From NCBI GenBank assembly GCA_963728985.1, contig CAVSME010000006.1, positions 186,001 to 250,000 on the forward strand: a stretch of DNA of 64,000 nt, read 5' to 3'. Positions 51,305-60,522 of the stretch are shown piece by piece. The stretch's first letter is position 1. The number at the start of each line of letters is the position of its first letter. Source of the stretch: DASXAI01 sp963728985 (GTDB lineage Bacteria; Actinomycetota; Acidimicrobiia; Acidimicrobiales; Ilumatobacteraceae). The position numbers were made by a program, and so were the translations under genes. The notes under the pieces are model-generated. The model did not search any database, was not told where the DNA came from, and worked only from the letters and a program-made list of their open reading frames with translations.

Positions 51305-52342
51305 TCACTCCGCCCAGGCTTTGACCTGTTCGAAGACCTTGAGCGGTTCCGCGGCCATGACGTTGATGTTGAGGTACGTGACGCCGATGTCCTTGTAGAC
51401 GCCGATGCGGTCGCGCACGTACCCGGGATCGCCGGCCAGGGTGGCGAGGTCGACGTACTCGTCGGGGACGCTGGCGATGGCCTCGTCGCGCTTGCCCGAC
51501 AGGAACAGGTCCTGGATCTGGCGCGCCTCGTCGACCCAGCCATAGCGCTGGAAGAGCTCGTTGTAGAAGTTCTTCTCCCGGGCGCCCATGCCGCCCACGT
51601 AGAAGCCGACGGTGGCACGGGTGGCCTCGCGCGCCTCGCGGACCTCGGGGCCGGAGCCGAGGGCGACGGTGCCGCCCGCCATGATCTCCAGCGGGCCGAG
51701 ATCGCTCGATCGTTTGGCCGCGCCGGCCTTCAGCGCGTCACCCCACACCTGCTGGAAGCGGTCGGGGACGAAGTGGATGGGCTGCCAGCCTTGGGCCACC
51801 TCGGCGGCGAGCTCCACGTTCTTGGGCCCGATGGCGGCGATCCACACGGGGATGTCGGCACGGACGGGTTTGCTCATCAGCTTCAGCGGCTTGCCCAACC
51901 CGGTGCCCTTTCCGGCGGGGAGCGGCAGCGTGTAGGCCTTCCCCTCGTAGGTCAGGGGTTCGCGCTGCCACACCTTGCGGCAGATGTCGATGACCTCGCG
52001 CGTGCGGGCCAGCGGCAGGTCGAAGGGGACGCCGTGCCACCCTTCGATCACCTGCGGTCCGGAGGTACCGAGGCCGAGTTGGAAGCGCCCGCCCGACAGC
52101 GCGTCGATCGTGGCCGCGGTCTGAGCGATGAGGGCCGGCGTGCGCGAGTACACGGGGAGGATGCCGGTCATGAGCCCGAGCGAGGTGGTCTGGCCGGCGA
52201 GATAGGCGAGCGACGACACCAGATCGAAGCCGTAGATCTCGCCCGACCAGACGAGGTCGACGCCGGCGGACTCGAGTTCACGAGCCTTGCGGGCGTAGCG
52301 GTCCGGGTCACCTTCGAAGGCGAGCGTGGTGGAGATCTTCAT
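51305..52342 (-). CDS. LLM class F420-dependent oxidoreductase
   Basis: A 345-aa luciferase-like barrel of the TIGR03617-like subgroup: ISTTLAFEGDPDRYARKARELE, then GVDLVWSGEIYGFD and ATIDALSGGRFQLGLGTSGPQ. It resembles sterol/F420 oxidoreductases of mycobacteria. ATG 52340-52342. A 57-bp gap separates it from the SnoaL-like gene that it probably leads. Substrate unknown. Confidence 0.89.
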   Translation of the reverse strand: MKISTTLAFEGDPDRYARKARELESAGVDLVWSGEIYGFDLVSSLAYLAGQTTSLGLMTGILPVYSRTPALIAQTAATIDALSGGRFQLGLGTSGPQVIEGWHGVPFDLPLARTREVIDICRKVWQREPLTYEGKAYTLPLPAGKGTGLGKPLKLMSKPVRADIPVWIAAIGPKNVELAAEVAQGWQPIHFVPDRFQQVWGDALKAGAAKRSSDLGPLEIMAGGTVALGSGPEVREAREATRATVGFYVGGMGAREKNFYNELFQRYGWVDEARQIQDLFLSGKRDEAIASVPDEYVDLATLAGDPGYVRDRIGVYKDIGVTYLNINVMAAEPLKVFEQVKAWAE

Positions 52343-52408
52343 ACCGGAATACTGGTAGGGCCAGCGCCGCGACGCCAGTGGAGCGTTGGGCGACGGTCCG
52401 GGCGGGTG

Positions 52409-52744
52409 TCAGTCGGCGGTACGCAGCCATTCCGCCATCTCCGGCGGGACGAAGGCGGCGGCCCAGTCGGCGAGCCGGCGTTCGAGCTGTCGATCAACGT
52501 CGAGCCGGGTGGCGCCCGAGCCCTCGTCGCGGATGACCCCGCGAAACACGCGGAGCGTCCGGCTCCCTCCATCCAGGTGGACCACGAATCCGCGATAGCC
52601 CAGTCCGGGATCGGGAAGCGACGCCGCGACGATGGGTGCCGCCAACTGACCGAGGAGCTGCCCGGTCTGCTCGGTGGTCAGCCGTCCCCGCGGATTGGGT
52701 TGACCCGAGTACAGGTCGACTTCGAGCTCTGCTGGCGTCGCCAT
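52409..52744 (-). CDS. Unknown protein sharing VDLxSGxPNP domain with neighbour
   Basis: A 111-aa protein: ELEVDLYSGQPNPRGRLT near residues 6-23 and DPGLGYRGFVVHLDG near 45-60. The same blocks occur at the N-terminus of the upstream 315-aa protein, so both belong to one unnamed domain family. Overlap with the upstream stop is 1 nt (TGATG), indicating coupled translation. Function unknown; it might be an immunity or partner subunit that mimics the larger protein's N-domain. Confidence 0.75.
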   Translation of the reverse strand: MATPAELEVDLYSGQPNPRGRLTTEQTGQLLGQLAAPIVAASLPDPGLGYRGFVVHLDGGSRTLRVFRGVIRDEGSGATRLDVDRQLERRLADWAAAFVPPEMAEWLRTAD

Positions 52745-53691
52745 CACACGATGATGACCGACTTCCCTGCGTAGAAGTAGCCGTGGAACTCGGTGTACGG
52801 ACCGCGGTCCGCCGTTTCCGGGTTCGTGATCACGACGTTGCTGTTGTCGACGTTGCGCGCTGGCGTGCCACCGGGCTTGTGGCCCCAGAAGCCGCCGATC
52901 TGCTCGCGGTACCAGTGGTAGTCCGGCGACCCCCCAGGAACGAAGTGCGGCGCGTACACCAGGGCCATGAGCCGGCGCGGATACTCCTCGGGAGGCAGGC
53001 AGTCGCACCGCTTCCGGAGGCCGTCGTGCATCGCCGACGTGACGACGTCGGCACCCGTGAACCCGGGCCCGAGTGGGAAGCCCGACGCCCTTCCGGGCTG
53101 CGCGAAGGTGTTCGTCCGCCAGTTGCGGCCGTAGTTGTAGCAGTTGTTGGAATGGAGGACGGTCGGATCGTTGTTCCAGAAGCCCGGGTTGAAGCGGCTG
53201 ATCTCGTACTCGCACTTGCCGTCGCACCGGCGGTCGATGACGGTCCGGCGGATCAGCTTGGCGCCCCGCCACTTGGGGACGAAGACGAGCGGGGGCGACT
53301 CGACGAATCGATCGAACCATCCGAGGACTGTTGACAACGTCGCCTCGTCGAGCGGTGTGAGCTGGTGCTCCGGCAGGCCGATCCACGCGTGCTCGGTCAT
53401 GGTCTCCAGGAGCGGACGGACGATCTCTGCGCCAGCGCGGAGATCCGTGTCGGGGGCGCCGTTCGCCAGTTCGAGCCGGTCAGGGAGCCCGCTGTCGATG
53501 CGGTGATCGTCGCCGAAGAACTCGATCTGCACACCGCGAAATCCGAGGCCGGAGTGGCCGCTCCCGGGCTGGGCGTAGACGTCGGGTCGCTCGCGCAGCG
53601 CCTCCACCAGGCGGTCCGTGATGGCCCCCTCCGTGACGATCCACGAGGGATTCGGCCGACCGGAGAAGAGGTCGACGGTGATCTTGAACAT
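52744..53691 (-). CDS. Unknown two-domain protein with Cys/His-rich C-terminal region
   Basis: A 315-aa protein starting MFKITVDLFSGRPNPSW with AAGGAG upstream. Residues 1-60 share the VDLxSGxPNP and GLGFRG blocks with the next gene. Residues about 150-315 contain CDGKCEYEIS, NNCYNYGRNWRTN, TFAQPGRAS, CDC, YHWYREQIGGFWGHKPGG and NSNVVITNPE. Conserved Cys and His in NNCYNY, DYHWYR and WGHK suggest a papain-like or metal-binding enzyme, but no known family is recognised. No signal peptide. Divergent from the 53936 transporter gene. Confidence 0.78.
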   Translation of the reverse strand: MFKITVDLFSGRPNPSWIVTEGAITDRLVEALRERPDVYAQPGSGHSGLGFRGVQIEFFGDDHRIDSGLPDRLELANGAPDTDLRAGAEIVRPLLETMTEHAWIGLPEHQLTPLDEATLSTVLGWFDRFVESPPLVFVPKWRGAKLIRRTVIDRRCDGKCEYEISRFNPGFWNNDPTVLHSNNCYNYGRNWRTNTFAQPGRASGFPLGPGFTGADVVTSAMHDGLRKRCDCLPPEEYPRRLMALVYAPHFVPGGSPDYHWYREQIGGFWGHKPGGTPARNVDNSNVVITNPETADRGPYTEFHGYFYAGKSVIIV

Positions 53692-53757
53692 CTCGGCTCC
53701 TTGCGCTGCTGCGGGCGATCGGCCCTTACTTGCAAAGAGCGGCCGCGACCGGTCCAG

Positions 53758-53772
53758 ATACGTCGGACGTAT
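53758..53772. promoter_or_regulatory. Palindrome ATACGT-CGG-ACGTAT
   Basis: A perfect 6-bp inverted repeat with 3-bp spacer in the 244-bp gap between the unknown two-domain gene (minus strand) and the fused transporter gene. Its form is typical of a dimeric repressor site. No second copy was seen in the window by eye. Confidence 0.45.
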
Positions 53773-53833
53773 TCGAGGCGGCTTCGACAGCCGATCGTGG
53801 GCCGAGCCGGAAGCGGGAGCCGCGGCTCGCGAC

Positions 53834-53845
53834 CAGTTATAACTG
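53834..53845. promoter_or_regulatory. 12-bp palindrome CAGTTATAACTG with -10-like core
   Basis: A perfect palindrome about 90 bp before the GTG of the fused transporter gene. Its core TATAAC (53838-53843) matches five of six bases of a -10 element, so an operator overlapping a promoter is plausible. No clear -35 is found 17 bp upstream. The rest of this gap shows nothing further. Confidence 0.45.
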
Positions 53846-53935
53846 CCGGATGCCGCACTGGACCGACGCAACTCTGGCGGGGCGCGGGTCGCCTGTTCCG
53901 GACACCGGCCCGACACCCGTGAGGATTCGTCGGCG

Positions 53936-56737
53936 GTGAGCCAGTACCTGCTCTTCTTCGTCCTCGGATTGAGCGTCGGCGCCCTGTACGCCGGCCTCAC
54001 GATGGGGATCGTCCTGACCTATCAGGGCGCCGGATTCGTCAACTTCGCCGCGGCGGCGATGGCGACTGTGCCCCTCTACGTCTACAGCGACCTGGAGGCC
54101 GGGCTGCTCACCCTCCCCGTCCCGTGGTTGCCGTCCTACGACGTCGGCTCGCTGCCGGTGGGCGTGAAGCTGGCGATCGCCCTTGCCGTGGCCGCCGGAT
54201 TGGGAGCGCTCGTCCAGGTGGCGGTGGCGCGGCCGCTGCGGGCGGCGCCCGTGCTGGCCAAGGTGGTGGCCGCCGTCGGCCTCCTGGTGACCCTCGGGGC
54301 GGCCGTGGCCCTGAAGTACGGGACCGACAATCGCCGCCCCGACGCGCTGCTCCCCACGGGCACGCTCACGATCGCCGGGTTCCCCGTGCCCGTCGACCGG
54401 ATCTGGTTCGTCGGCGTGGTCGTTGTACTCGGTGTGGGCCTGGCCGTGTGGTTCCGCCGCTCCCGCACTGGTCTGGCCATCCAGGCGGTGGCCGAGAACG
54501 AGCGGGCGGCTTCCTTCTCCCGGCTGTCACCCCAGACGCTCGGCATGGTGACCTGGATGCTCGCCACCGTGGTCACGTCCTTCGTCATGATCCTCGCGGG
54601 CCCGGTCATCGGCGTCCTGACCCCGGGCAACCTCACGCTCCTCGTCGTGCCCGCGCTGGCCGCCGCGCTCATCGCTCGGCTGAGCTCCCTGTGGGTGGCC
54701 CTCATCGGCTCGCTCGCCCTCGGTGTGCTGCAGTCCGAGCTCGTCTTCATGTCCAGCACCAAGGACTGGTGGCCCGAGTGGGCGAAGCAAGGGCTGACGG
54801 ATGCCGTGCCCTTCATCGTCATCGTGATCACCCTGTTCGTGCTCGGCCGGTCCATCCCGATGCGCGGTGAGGAGGTCACGTCGGGCCTGCCGGCCGTGAT
54901 CCTGCCCCGGAACCGCCCCGTCGTGGTTGCCGGCCTGATCGGCGCCGGGGTCCTCACGCTCGCCCTCACCTCGGGCAGCTACCGCTTCGGCGTCATCACC
55001 AGCCTCGCCGGCACGCTGATCGCCCTGTCGTTGGTGGTCCTCACGGGCATGGTCGGCCAGATCTCCCTCGCGCAGACCACCTTCGCCGGAGTCGCCGGGC
55101 TCATGCTGTCGAAGATCGGTGACAGCGTGCCGTTCCCCCTGTCGCTGCTCCTGGCGGCGACGATCGCTGCTGCCGCCGGTGTCGTCGTCGGCCTTCCGGC
55201 GCTGCGCATCCGCGGTGCACAACTTGCGGTCGTCACGTTGGCGGCGGCGCTGACCGTCGAACGGTTCGTCTTCGGCAATCCGCGGGTCGTGTCGCCGTTG
55301 AACCTCATCCCCAACCCGAAGCTGTTCGGCCTCAACCTATCGGTGCGCGCCGGGCGCGACATCGCCCGGCTCTCGTTCGGCATCTTCGTGCTGATCGTGG
55401 TGGCGCTGGCCTTCATCCTCGTGGCCAACATGATGCGGGGCGGCAGTGGTCGCAAGATGCTGGCCGTGCGATCGAACGAGCGGGCAGCGTCGTCGATCGG
55501 GATCGCGGTGCCCACCATCAAGCTCGGCGCCTTCGCCCTGTCGTCGTTCCTCGCCGGCCTGGGCGGCGCACTGATCGGCTACAGCCGCGGTCAACTCTCG
55601 CCGGAGTCCTTCGGTGTGTTCGTCGGCCTCGGCTTCCTCGCCGTGACCTACCTGAGCGGCATCACGAGCGTCAGCGGTGCGATGCTGGCGGGCGCTCTGT
55701 CCGTGCTCGGGATCGTGTACGTGATCTTCGATCGCAACCTGGACGTCTCGGGCTACTACCTGCTGGTGAGCGGCCCGGCGCTGATCCTCACCGTCATTTT
55801 CAATCCCGCCGGCATCGCCGGCAAGACCCGTGCTGTCGTCGACAAACGGCTGGCCAAACGGCGCCGAGCGCCGGCGCCGGTCGAACTCGTCGGCGACGAG
55901 CTGGGCATCGACGCCAGCGCGCCGTCGCAGGCCTCGTTCACCGTCTCGCGCCACATCGGTGATGTCGCGCTGCGGACCGACGAGGTGAGCGTGACGTACG
56001 GCGGCCTGCGCGCCGTCGATCAGGTCAGCATCGAGGTGCGCTACGGCGAGATCGTCGGACTCATCGGCCCGAACGGGGCCGGCAAGACCAGCTTCATCGA
56101 CGCCATCACCGGCTTCACCCCGGCGGCCGGCCAGGTCTACCTGGCGGACGAGCGCCTCACCGGTCGGTCCCCGCACGCACGAGCCCGCCGAGGCCTGGTG
56201 CGCACGTGGCAGTCGGTCGAGCTGTTCGACGATCTCTCGGTGGCCAACAACGTCCGGGTCAGTGACGACATCAACCACGACGCGTGGAAGCTCCTGCGCG
56301 ACGCGGTCCGGCCCAATCCGCCGGCGTCACCGGCAGTGCGCGACGCCATCGTGTTGATGGGTCTGGAGGACGTCGCCGAGCGGAAGCCGTCGGAGCTCCC
56401 GCTCGGCAGCCAGAAGCTCGTCGGCGTGGCGCGATCGCTCGCCCTCGGCCCGAAGGTCCTGCTGCTCGACGAGCCCGCCGCCGGTCTGGACACGGCCGAG
56501 ATCGCCGCCTTCGCGCAGCATCTGCGCCAGATCGCCGCGCAGGGCGTGGGCTGCCTGCTCGTCGACCACGACATGCGCCTGGTGCTCAGCGTCTGCGACC
56601 GGATCTACGTGATCGACTTCGGCCACCAGATCGCCAGCGGCGACCCGGAACAGGTTCGCAACGACCCGGCCGTCGTTGCCGCCTACCTCGGCTCGGGCCA
56701 CGTCGACGATCCGGTGGGGTCGACACCCTCGACCTGA
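53936..56737 (+). CDS. Fused LivH-LivM-LivG ABC transporter protein, copy 1
   Basis: A 933-aa protein joining two permease domains and one ATPase. Residues 1-300 are LivH-like, about 325-640 LivM-like (MVGQISLAQTTFAGVAG), and about 675-920 an ABC ATPase with Walker A GPNGAGKTS (709-717), signature LPLGSQKLVG and Walker B LLLDEPAAGLD (about 843). Start is GTG 53936. It matches the 935-aa protein at 57490-60297 across its whole length and faces it. A LivF gene (56750-57493) lies between the two copies. It imports an amino acid or other small polar/hydrophobic solute. Confidence 0.93.
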   Translation: MSQYLLFFVLGLSVGALYAGLTMGIVLTYQGAGFVNFAAAAMATVPLYVYSDLEAGLLTLPVPWLPSYDVGSLPVGVKLAIALAVAAGLGALVQVAVARPLRAAPVLAKVVAAVGLLVTLGAAVALKYGTDNRRPDALLPTGTLTIAGFPVPVDRIWFVGVVVVLGVGLAVWFRRSRTGLAIQAVAENERAASFSRLSPQTLGMVTWMLATVVTSFVMILAGPVIGVLTPGNLTLLVVPALAAALIARLSSLWVALIGSLALGVLQSELVFMSSTKDWWPEWAKQGLTDAVPFIVIVITLFVLGRSIPMRGEEVTSGLPAVILPRNRPVVVAGLIGAGVLTLALTSGSYRFGVITSLAGTLIALSLVVLTGMVGQISLAQTTFAGVAGLMLSKIGDSVPFPLSLLLAATIAAAAGVVVGLPALRIRGAQLAVVTLAAALTVERFVFGNPRVVSPLNLIPNPKLFGLNLSVRAGRDIARLSFGIFVLIVVALAFILVANMMRGGSGRKMLAVRSNERAASSIGIAVPTIKLGAFALSSFLAGLGGALIGYSRGQLSPESFGVFVGLGFLAVTYLSGITSVSGAMLAGALSVLGIVYVIFDRNLDVSGYYLLVSGPALILTVIFNPAGIAGKTRAVVDKRLAKRRRAPAPVELVGDELGIDASAPSQASFTVSRHIGDVALRTDEVSVTYGGLRAVDQVSIEVRYGEIVGLIGPNGAGKTSFIDAITGFTPAAGQVYLADERLTGRSPHARARRGLVRTWQSVELFDDLSVANNVRVSDDINHDAWKLLRDAVRPNPPASPAVRDAIVLMGLEDVAERKPSELPLGSQKLVGVARSLALGPKVLLLDEPAAGLDTAEIAAFAQHLRQIAAQGVGCLLVDHDMRLVLSVCDRIYVIDFGHQIASGDPEQVRNDPAVVAAYLGSGHVDDPVGSTPST

Positions 56738-56749
56738 GCGGCGGCAGCG

Positions 56750-57493
56750 TCAGAGCAGACCGGACTCCTCGGCCTTCTGGACGGCGGCCTCGTTGCCGAG
56801 ATAGCTCGCTTCGAGCAGCTCGGCGTCGCGTCGCAGCTCGGTGGCGCTGCCCTGGGCCACGACCTGGCCGTGGGCCAGCACGTAGCCACGGTCGGCCACC
56901 TTGAGGGCGGCGAGCACGTGCTGTTCGACGAGCAGCACGGCCATGCCCCGCTCGTCGGCGATGTTGCGCACCGTGGGCAGGAGCTGCTCGACGATGATCG
57001 GCGCGAGGCCGAGGCTCATCTCGTCGAGCATCACCACCTTCGGGTCGGCGATGAGGGCGCCGGCGAGGGCGAGCATCTGCTGCTCGCCGCCCGACAGCAG
57101 GCCGCAGCGGCGGCTCAGCAGACCTTGGAGGTTCGGGAAGTACTTCAGGACGTCATCGACGGTGACCGTCGACGCTCGGTGGCGCCGGAGGCGGAGGTTG
57201 TCGGCGACGCTCAGCTTGTAGAAGAGGCCGCGGCCCTCGGGCACGATGCCGAGGCCCCGCCTGGCGACCTCGTGCGGCCTGGCCTTGGTGACAGCCGAGC
57301 CCATCACGTGCACGGTGCCGCCCAGCGGGGAGAGCGCCCCGGCGATCGTCAGCAGGGTCGTGGTCTTGCCGGCGCCGTTGGCACCGAGCAGGCACACGAC
57401 CTCGCCCTCGCCCACGCTCAGGTTGAGCTCGCGGACGACGGGCACGTTGCCGTAGCCGGCGATCAGGTCCACGGTCTCGATCAGGTGGCTCAT
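56750..57493 (-). CDS. ABC transporter ATP-binding protein, LivF type
   Basis: A 247-aa ATPase with Walker A GANGAGKTTT near 35, signature LSGGEQQML near 135 and Walker B VVMLDEMSLGLAP near 156. ATG overlaps the stop of the fused copy 2 by 4 nt (ATGA). It is the only LivF in this cluster, so it may serve both fused proteins. It ends 12 bp from the stop of copy 1, which is convergent. Confidence 0.93.
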   Translation of the reverse strand: MSHLIETVDLIAGYGNVPVVRELNLSVGEGEVVCLLGANGAGKTTTLLTIAGALSPLGGTVHVMGSAVTKARPHEVARRGLGIVPEGRGLFYKLSVADNLRLRRHRASTVTVDDVLKYFPNLQGLLSRRCGLLSGGEQQMLALAGALIADPKVVMLDEMSLGLAPIIVEQLLPTVRNIADERGMAVLLVEQHVLAALKVADRGYVLAHGQVVAQGSATELRRDAELLEASYLGNEAAVQKAEESGLL

Positions 57494-60297
57494 GGCGTCA
57501 CACTCGCGACTGCTTCGGGGCCCAGATGCTCGGAGCCGAGGTAGGCGGCGACGACGGCGGGGTCGTGCCGGACGACGTCGGCCGGACCGCTGGCGATCTG
57601 GCGGCCGAACTCGATCACGTAGATCCGGTCGCACACGCCGAGCACGAGGCGCATGTCGTGGTCCACGAGGAGGCAGCCGACGCCGGTGGCGGCGATCTCC
57701 TTCAGGTGATCGCCGAAGGCGATGCTCTCGGCGGTGTCGAGGCCGGCGGCGGGCTCGTCGAGGAGCAGGACCCTCGGGCTGAGGGCCAGTGAACGGGCCA
57801 CGCCGAGCGCCTTCTGGCGCCCGAGCGGTAGCTCCGACGGTTTGCGGTCGGAGACGTCCTCGAGGCCGAGCAGCGCGATGGCGTCGCGCACCTTCCTCGA
57901 CGGCGGGGGGTTCGGTCGCACGGAGTCGCGCATGATCTTCCAAGCGTCCTTGCCGATGTCGTCGCTGACGCGCACGTTGTTCTCGGACGAGAGGTCGTCG
58001 AACAGCTCGACCGACTGCCACGTGCGCACCAGGCCCTTCCGGGCTCGTTTGTGGGCGGCGACCTCGGTGAGGTTCTCGCCGTCGAGGTACACCTGGCCGC
58101 GGCAGGGCGTGAAGCCGGTTATGGCGTCGATGTAGCTCGTCTTGCCGGCGCCGTTCGGCCCGATGAGGCCGACGATCTCGCCGGCGCGGACCTCGATCGT
58201 CACCTCGTCGACGGCCCGCAGCCCGCCGTAGGTGACGGTGATCTCCTCGGTCCGCAGGACGACGTCGCCGATGGTGCGAGCCGCCGCCGAGGGCACCTCG
58301 ACCTCGCCTTCGGTGACGCCGAGGTCCTCGCCGAGGGTCGACACCTGCTCCTTGATGCCCTTCTTGGCCCGGCGTTTGGCCATCATCCGGTCGAAGTCCG
58401 CTCTCGTCTTGCCGGCGATCCCGACCGGGTTGAGGACGACGGTGAGGATGAGGGACACGCCACTGAACAGTGCGTAGTAGCCGCCGAGGCTGAGGTTGCG
58501 ATCGAAGATGACGAACACGATGCCGAGGGCCGACAGCGCGCCGGCCACGAGGGCGCCGCTGGCGCTCGTGATCCCGCCGAGGTAGGCGATGGCCAGGAAG
58601 CTGAGGCCGACGAACACGCCGAACGACTCGGGCGACAGCTGGCCCCGGCTGTAGCCGATGAGGGCGCCACCGAGACCGGCGAGGAACGACGCCAGGGCGA
58701 ACGCGCTCAGCTTGATGCCGGCCACACCGATGCCGATCGAGGCCGCCGCCCGCTCGTTGGACCGCACCGCCAGCATCTTGCGGCCGCTGCCGGCCCGCAT
58801 CACGTTGCACACCAGTATGAAGGCGATCGTCACCACCACGAGCACGAACAGACCGAACGGCAATCGGGCGATGTCGCGGCCCTTGCGCACGGCGAGGTCG
58901 ATTCCGAAGATCTTCGGGTTCGGGATGAGGTTCAGTGTGGGTTTCAGGACCTGCGGGTTCCCGAAGACGAATTTCTCGAGCGTCAGCGCCGCGGCCAGGG
59001 TCACCACTGCGAGCTGGGCGCCACGGATGCGCAGCGCCGGCAGGCCCACGACGATGCCGGCGGCAGCGGCGATCAGCGCGGCGAGGAGGAGCGAGAGGGG
59101 GAACGGGACGCCGGTGCCGAACTTGGTGAGCGCAAGGCCGGCGACGCCGGCGAACGCTGCCTGGGCCAGTGATATCTGGCCCACCATCCCGGTGAGGACT
59201 ACGAGGGACAGCGCGATGAGCGCGCTGGCGAGGCTGGTGACGAGGCCGAAGCGGTAGCTGCCCGAGGTGACCAACAGCAGGATGATCCCGGCGAACACGA
59301 CCACGCCGATGACCACGGGGCGGTTCCGCGGAAGGATCACCGGCGGGAGGCTGGAGCGGATGTCCTCGCCCCGCATCGGGATCGACCGACCGAGGATGAA
59401 CAGGGCGATGACGATGACGAGGAAGGGCACGGCGTCCTGCAGGCCTTGCTTGCCCCACTCCGGCCACCAGTCCTTGGTGCTGGACAGGAACGTGAGCTCG
59501 GACTGCACTACGCCGAGGGCGAGCGAGCCGACGAGGGCGAGCCACAGCGAGCTCAGCCGGGCGATGAGGGCACCGGCCAGCGCCGGCACGACGAGCAGGG
59601 TGAGGTTGACCGGGGTGAGGACGCCGATCGACTGCCCGGCGAGAATGGCGATGAAGGAGACGAACGTGGTCGCCAGGACCCAGGTGACCATGCCGAGGGT
59701 CTGGGGCGACAGGCGGGCGAACGACGCCGCCCGCTCGTTCTCGGCCGCCGCCTGGATGGCCAGACCCGTGCGCGACCATCGGAACCACGCCGCCAGCGCC
59801 ACGCCCAGCACGACCACGACGGCGATGAACCACAATCGGTCGACCGCGACATTGGCGCCGCCGATCTTCACGGTGCCGGTCGGCAGCATGGCTTTCCGCG
59901 GTCGGGCCTCGGTGCCGTACTTCAGCGCCAGCCCGGCCTGCAGCGTGAGCATGATCCCGACGGCCGCCACGACCTTGGCCAGCACTGGTGCCGTTCGCAA
60001 CGGTCTGGACACCGCGACCTGGACGAGGGCGCCGAGGGCGGCGGCCACGAGCATGGCGATGACGATCTCCACCCAGGTCGGCACGTTCATGTCGTACGAC
60101 GGCAGCCATGGAATGGGCAGCGTCAGCTGTCCGGCCTCGAGGTCGCTGAAGACGTACAGCGGGACCGTGGCCATGACGGCGGCGGCGAAGTTGATCACGC
60201 CGGTGCCCTGGTACGTCAGGACGATGCCCATCGACAGCGAGGCGTAGACGGCCCCGACGCTGACACCGAGGACGAAGAACAGGATGTACTGGCTCAT
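57490..60297 (-). CDS. Fused LivH-LivM-LivG ABC transporter protein, copy 2
   Basis: A 935-aa paralogue of the 53936-56737 protein with the same order: LivH-like (1-300), LivM-like (about 325-640, MVGQISLAQAAFAGVAG) and ATPase with GPNGAGKTS, LPLGRQKALG and LLLDEPAAGLD. ATG 60295-60297 is chosen where the match to copy 1 begins; the frame extends upstream without family sequence. Few loop regions differ. It precedes LivF in an operon and is divergent from the binding lipoprotein at 60523. Confidence 0.93.
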   Translation of the reverse strand: MSQYILFFVLGVSVGAVYASLSMGIVLTYQGTGVINFAAAVMATVPLYVFSDLEAGQLTLPIPWLPSYDMNVPTWVEIVIAMLVAAALGALVQVAVSRPLRTAPVLAKVVAAVGIMLTLQAGLALKYGTEARPRKAMLPTGTVKIGGANVAVDRLWFIAVVVVLGVALAAWFRWSRTGLAIQAAAENERAASFARLSPQTLGMVTWVLATTFVSFIAILAGQSIGVLTPVNLTLLVVPALAGALIARLSSLWLALVGSLALGVVQSELTFLSSTKDWWPEWGKQGLQDAVPFLVIVIALFILGRSIPMRGEDIRSSLPPVILPRNRPVVIGVVVFAGIILLLVTSGSYRFGLVTSLASALIALSLVVLTGMVGQISLAQAAFAGVAGLALTKFGTGVPFPLSLLLAALIAAAAGIVVGLPALRIRGAQLAVVTLAAALTLEKFVFGNPQVLKPTLNLIPNPKIFGIDLAVRKGRDIARLPFGLFVLVVVTIAFILVCNVMRAGSGRKMLAVRSNERAAASIGIGVAGIKLSAFALASFLAGLGGALIGYSRGQLSPESFGVFVGLSFLAIAYLGGITSASGALVAGALSALGIVFVIFDRNLSLGGYYALFSGVSLILTVVLNPVGIAGKTRADFDRMMAKRRAKKGIKEQVSTLGEDLGVTEGEVEVPSAAARTIGDVVLRTEEITVTYGGLRAVDEVTIEVRAGEIVGLIGPNGAGKTSYIDAITGFTPCRGQVYLDGENLTEVAAHKRARKGLVRTWQSVELFDDLSSENNVRVSDDIGKDAWKIMRDSVRPNPPPSRKVRDAIALLGLEDVSDRKPSELPLGRQKALGVARSLALSPRVLLLDEPAAGLDTAESIAFGDHLKEIAATGVGCLLVDHDMRLVLGVCDRIYVIEFGRQIASGPADVVRHDPAVVAAYLGSEHLGPEAVASVTP

Positions 60298-60522
60298 GTA
60301 GTCCCCACTCGTTCCTGCGATTTCTTCCCTGTCCCGGGGGGTGCGGTCGCTCGGCGCAGCACGTCGTTGCGAACGCAAACCCCGGTTCCCCAGGGCCGAT
60401 CATGTCAGTTCCCGGTACCTACTGCACTCATCGCCTGCGGGGTGTGCCTTGCTGGGGGCGCCGCGAGTGGCACAATGCTGCGTGTCCGGGCTGTTTGGGG
60501 GTTCGGCTCTGAAGGGGGATAC
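60298..60522. promoter_or_regulatory. Divergent promoter region of copy 2 transporter and lipoprotein
   Basis: A 225-bp gap. A possible plus-strand promoter is TTGCTG (60449-60454), 16 bp, CACAAT (60471-60476), followed by the RBS GAAGGGGG before ATG 60523. Matches are modest. No clear operator repeat is seen. Confidence 0.35.

Noticed and set aside
57494..60403. Upstream extension of the LivF frame
   Set aside because: It covers the fused transporter in another frame and reads as Arg/Pro-rich noise; LivF begins at 57493.
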